A stretch of 64,000 bases of DNA, taken from Pythium myriotylum (Eukaryota > Oomycota > Peronosporomycetes > Pythiales > Pythiaceae). Under the pieces are notes generated by a model. It saw nothing but the letters and a program-made list of their open reading frames with translations, searched no databases and had not been told where the DNA came from. This document shows, piece by piece, positions 60,701 to 64,000 of this stretch (within the stretch, counting starts at the first letter, position 1; each line of letters begins with the position of its first letter). A program made the position numbers and the translations under genes. Location: contig JALJCQ010000013.1 in NCBI GenBank assembly GCA_023091665.1, forward strand, positions 2,976,001 to 3,040,000, given 5' to 3'.

Positions 60701-62041
60701 ATGACGCAGCCTGCCATCTACCTGGACTACAACGCTACCACGCCCATCGCGCCAGAGGTGCTGAACGCGCTGCTGCCGCACTTGCAGCATGGATACGGCA
60801 ACGCGTCGTCCTCGTACGCGCTCGGCCAGCAGGCCAAGCACGCGGTCGAGACGGCACGCCAACAGATCGCCACGATGCTCGAAGCCGAGGCTTCGTCCGA
60901 GATCCTTTTGCTTTCAGGCGGTACCGAGTCCATCAACTACGCAATCAAAGGAAGCGCAGCAGTAGAAGCAAAGCAGCCACGAAAGAGAAACCACATCATC
61001 ACGACTCAAGTGGAGCACGTCGCAGTTCTCGAAACCTGTCGATACTTGGAGCGAGAGAAGGGCTACGAGATCACCTACTTACCCGTGGACGAGTTCGGTC
61101 GCGTCACGGCTGAGCGTACGTTTCGTACTAGGCCGATTGATCTCATGCAAAGATTGTGTATTGACTTCTTGTCCTATGCAGAGGTGGTCGCTGCTCTTAA
61201 GCCCTCGACGTTCTTCATATCAATCATGCTTGCAAACAATGAAGTCGGGACGCTCCAACCGATCGCGAAGATTGTGCAGAGTGTTAAAGACTTTGTCGCA
61301 TCTCACGGCGACGAATATGGTCGAGTTCTTGTCCACACCGACGCCAGCCAAGCCATTGGCAAAGTAAAGGTGTCGGTTAAGGACCTCGGTGTGGATTTTC
61401 TCACAATTGCCGGACACAAACTGTACGCGCCGAAAGGGATCGGCGCATTGTACATGCGCCACGGTGTGCCTGTACCGGAGGTTCTAGTCCATGGAGCGTC
61501 TCATGAGCAAGGGCGACGGGCTGGTACGGAGAATGTTGCTTTCGATGCTGCACTTGGAAAAGCTTGCGAGATGATCCACGTGAACCTCGTCGAGTATGAG
61601 GCGAGCATGAAAGCTTCCAAGCAGGTGCTCTATGAGTCGATTCAACGTGAGCTCGAAGGGACTGGCGTCGAGTATCGCGTCAATGGTCATCCAGATTTCG
61701 TGTTGCCCAATACTCTGAGCATCAGCTTCAAGAACATTAGTGCTATCCAGCTGCTCGCATGTGAGTTGTATTCTGTTTCTTTGCGGGTTGCCGTATCTCT
61801 TAATCTCACTTTCAGTTATGCAGATATTGAGAAACAAGGAGTCTGTGCGAGCGCTGGCTCCGCTTGCCACACACACAACGAAGGGGAGGAGGTCAAGGTG
61901 TCTGGTGTTCTTCAGGCCATGAATGTGCCTCGAGAGTTCGCGCTCGGCACGTTGCGGCTTTCGGTTGGTCGGTCTACTTCCCATGATGATCTAAAGGATG
62001 CAGCGAAGGCGATCGCAAATGGAATTCGTCTACAGCTCTGA
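60701..62041 (+). CDS. Cysteine desulfurase / selenocysteine lyase (three exons)
   Basis: Exons 60701-61115, 61182-61760 and 61824-62041 give 403 residues. Both introns (66 and 63 bp) are multiples of three and free of stops, so an unspliced reading stays open but would insert family-foreign text. The class V aminotransferase fold is clear: YLDYNATTP, LSGGTESINYAIKG, the cofactor His in QVEHVAVLETC, the PLP-lysine in TIAGHKLYAPKG, and the catalytic Cys in ASAGSACHTH. It transfers sulfur or selenium from cysteine or selenocysteine. The cytosolic selenocysteine-lyase branch seems likelier than mitochondrial NFS1. Convergent with ATG6, 86 bp between stops. Confidence 0.85.
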   Translation: MTQPAIYLDYNATTPIAPEVLNALLPHLQHGYGNASSSYALGQQAKHAVETARQQIATMLEAEASSEILLLSGGTESINYAIKGSAAVEAKQPRKRNHIITTQVEHVAVLETCRYLEREKGYEITYLPVDEFGRVTAERTFRTRPIDLMQRLCIDFLSYAEVVAALKPSTFFISIMLANNEVGTLQPIAKIVQSVKDFVASHGDEYGRVLVHTDASQAIGKVKVSVKDLGVDFLTIAGHKLYAPKGIGALYMRHGVPVPEVLVHGASHEQGRRAGTENVAFDAALGKACEMIHVNLVEYEASMKASKQVLYESIQRELEGTGVEYRVNGHPDFVLPNTLSISFKNISAIQLLACELYSVSLRVAVSLNLTFSYADIEKQGVCASAGSACHTHNEGEEVKVSGVLQAMNVPREFALGTLRLSVGRSTSHDDLKDAAKAIANGIRLQL

Positions 62042-62127
62042 CAGCTTGGCCAGGTTTTATAGGTAGCCCAAGATTGTGGGCAGTGTTTTCTACAATAGGA
62101 CTATAACTTTTGGCTAGAACTAGAATG

Positions 62128-63972
62128 CTAAGGGTATTTCTTCGCGACCCACGCGAGCAGCCACTTCAGATGCGTGAGCATGTACTTGAGTGCCTTGGTC
62201 CACTGCTCATCATTCCCCAATGAAATTGGCAGGTCTCCAATCTTCCCGCGTTGGATCTTGTAAGGGAACTTGAGGGATGGTTCCTCTCGCATTGCCCGCT
62301 TTCCAGCATCGTCGACACATTCGAGGAAAAGCACCATGGCCTGGTTGAAGCCACGACGCCGGAACATACCGCCATCGCTGTACAGGCTGTATTCCTTTCC
62401 GTACATGTTGACGACACGCGAGTAGCTGCCACGCGGTATCAACTTGTTCCGTGTAAAATCAAACTGCGCTCGCTCGGCGATTGTTGAGAGGAGCAGAACT
62501 GCTTGACCTAGCGCGGCGTTGATTTCCACCCACTCGACGGGCCGTGTAGGCAGGCGCCCGAGCCGAAGGCCATTGATTGTACCAAAGAGACCATCGTGCC
62601 AAATGTGGAAAACATCGTTGCACACGTTATAGCGCTGGAGACGGCGCAGCATGTCGGAGGCGTGGACAGAAAAGACACCAACGGATTGTCGCTCATCACG
62701 GCTGAGCCCTAGCAAATGCTGTAGGAAGGCACCTTCGCTGAATGTGCCTTGGATGAGCGTCTCAAGGTCCATTCCTGTTGACCAGAGGTCGCGACGGCGG
62801 GAGAGCACGTGGATGGACTCTGCTTCTAGAGTTGACAGCTCGGCTTGAAGGCGTCTTTCCTCTTGTTCAAGTGCCTGGATATCCGCACAAATATAGTCTC
62901 CATGTGCATCGGGCTCTTCGACGGGAAAGTCGGATAGGAACGCTTGGTACTGCTGGCGATCAGACTCCAAACTGTTGAGTGTGCTGCAGAGAGAAAGCGT
63001 TAGCATATCCTCAATCGCCTTGAGATGTTATGTCAAGCTCACGCACTTTTGCAGGTTCTGAATAATGCCTAATTCGCAATCATGACAGGAGGGCGTCTGT
63101 TTCTGGAGGTGGAGAGAACTATTCCACAGAACACACTCACACGTGAGCCTCAGCGCATTCGCGTCAATCCCTCCTCAAAACCACGGACCTTGCATCTAGC
63201 AATTCTTGGAACCAACTGAGGTCACTTCCATCTGTCTGGCGCTTGCGAATGTATCTTCGCCGACGCATCATCGCTTCGCGCGGCGGCCTCTCCTGGTCTT
63301 CTTCGATCTCCAACGGCACCACACCGTCATCAAAGCTGTTCCCTTCGAGCGTCGTTGCTTTCGAGTAAATCCACCCGTCGGCATCACATTCCGGAAAGCT
63401 CTTGTCGATCTCCCAGGTCTCGCTGAGCCACAAGTGCGGCTTACTCAGCAGGCGGTGCGGGATGGTCTCTTCAAGCCGGAGCCCCAAGCCGCCGCGGTTC
63501 GCGCTGATGAACGGCGCGACGCCGTCGACGCCATTGAACATGACGTGGATCCACGCGTCTTCCTCGTCGCCTTCCTCGATCGGCACGGCGCGGCGCTGGT
63601 TTTCCCACACGAGCTCGGAGATCACGGCCGGCTGCTGCACGCTGCCGCCGTCGCCCACGGAGACGAGCTCGGACGCGTCGATCGGGATGTCGCGCAGCAG
63701 TGCGATGCGGTCTAATGAATACAAACGGTCGCGCGTTTAGTCCCTCGCGGTCAAGCTTTGTCATGGCGTCGCGACGAGAACGAGCGCGCGCGCGACGCAC
63801 CTTTGATGGGCGAGTTGTTGGAGCGGAACTTGAGCAGCGCGCCGCACTGCGAGCAGGTGAAGAGGCTCTTCCCTTCGACGGCCACGGCCGGCGGGCGCAT
63901 GGGCGGCATGCCCGGCATCGTGCCAGGTCTCTCGGTAGTGACGAGCGTGGCCGGCAGAACCTGCGGCAGCAT
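62128..63972 (-). CDS. ATG6: ATG6/Beclin 1 with an internal DysF domain (four exons)
   Basis: Exons 63801-63972, 63189-63711, 63047-63118 and 62128-62983 join in phase to 540 residues; introns are 89, 70 and 63 bp. Residues 37-45 hold the N-terminal CxxC (FTCSQCGALL) and 243-246 the second (PSCHDCELG), the zinc-binding tetrad of Beclin. A coiled coil (about 257-330) and the membrane-binding C-terminal domain follow (RYNVCNDVFHIWHDGLFG, VEWVEINAALGQAVLLL). Between the CxxC pairs, residues 92-216 form a DysF domain: VWENQRR, TWEIDKSFPECDADGWIYS, and RRRRYIRKR. Beclin is a core subunit of the Vps34 PI3-kinase complexes in autophagy and endosomal traffic; DysF suggests added membrane-lipid targeting. 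Confidence 0.85.
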
Positions 63973-64000
63973 TTCTCCCTTCTTCGGGCCTACGACGCGG

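Noticed and set aside
61116..61823. Treating the cysteine desulfurase as one uninterrupted exon
   Set aside because: Two in-frame segments with GT..AG ends (61116-61181, 61761-61823) insert residues foreign to the family and are better read as introns of 66 and 63 bp.
1..64000. tRNA, rRNA and CRISPR features
   Set aside because: I looked for tRNA T-loop signatures, rRNA-like conserved blocks and regularly spaced repeats and found none that hold up; CRISPR is not expected in a eukaryote.

Overview
The window is eukaryotic and reads as oomycete DNA (Peronosporales type, Phytophthora/Pythium-like). The reasons are a Crinkler-type effector ORF with an LFLAK motif, oomycete-style initiator elements (TCAYTYYNCAWTTT-like) just upstream of many start codons, short introns of about 58-89 bp with GT..AG ends, compact intergenic spaces, and families familiar from oomycetes (helicase-associated repeats, ankyrin expansions, M96-like coiled-coil proteins, an oomycete-type Cys/His domain). 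An intact CFAP206 gene fits a zoosporic, flagellated life cycle. The species cannot be fixed from the sequence alone.

Layout: 1-21 kb is a gene-family and decay zone. It holds the end of an LRR protein, an SDR, a WDR76-like protein, three intact ankyrin-type paralogues, one paralogue stopped by a single nonsense codon and one internally deleted relic. It also holds a helicase-associated-repeat gene and a fragment of another copy, a Crinkler with a scrambled N-terminus, a 375-bp Harbinger-like MITE with a TAA target duplication, and a degenerate RNase H retroelement remnant. 21-33.5 kb carries a putative zinc-binding regulator, a frameshifted LRR membrane protein, a J-domain protein with two Cys/His modules, CFAP206 and a three-exon alpha-actinin.

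33.8-42 kb has a four-exon mitochondrial carrier divergent from alpha-actinin, a three-exon multi-domain glycerophosphodiesterase, a small secreted four-Cys protein, a zinc-ribbon/WW protein ending in a CaaX box, and a second zinc-binding regulator. 42-54 kb has two EF-2-derived paralogues whose GTPase motifs are gone. Between them lie a secreted GH30-like glycosidase and a tandemly duplicated module of NTF2-like plus M96-like genes with a near-identical 257-bp conversion tract.

54-64 kb holds a tail-anchored acidic protein, a Lys-rich 57-residue protein, an unrecognised 691-residue protein, a FRAG1/DRAM/Sfk1-family membrane protein (three exons), a cysteine desulfurase/selenocysteine lyase (three exons), and a four-exon ATG6/Beclin.

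The strongest candidates for undescribed biology are: the ATG6/Beclin with a DysF (dysferlin/TECPR1-type) domain spliced between its two zinc-binding CxxC pairs; the pair of EF-2-like pseudo-GTPases sharing an intron directly after the ATG; and an 11-base element, GAGTGATGGTC, found 45-51 bases upstream of the start of four genes (two ankyrin-type, both EF-2-like). Splice models were built by hand from reading frame, phase and family continuity; no search or alignment software was used.
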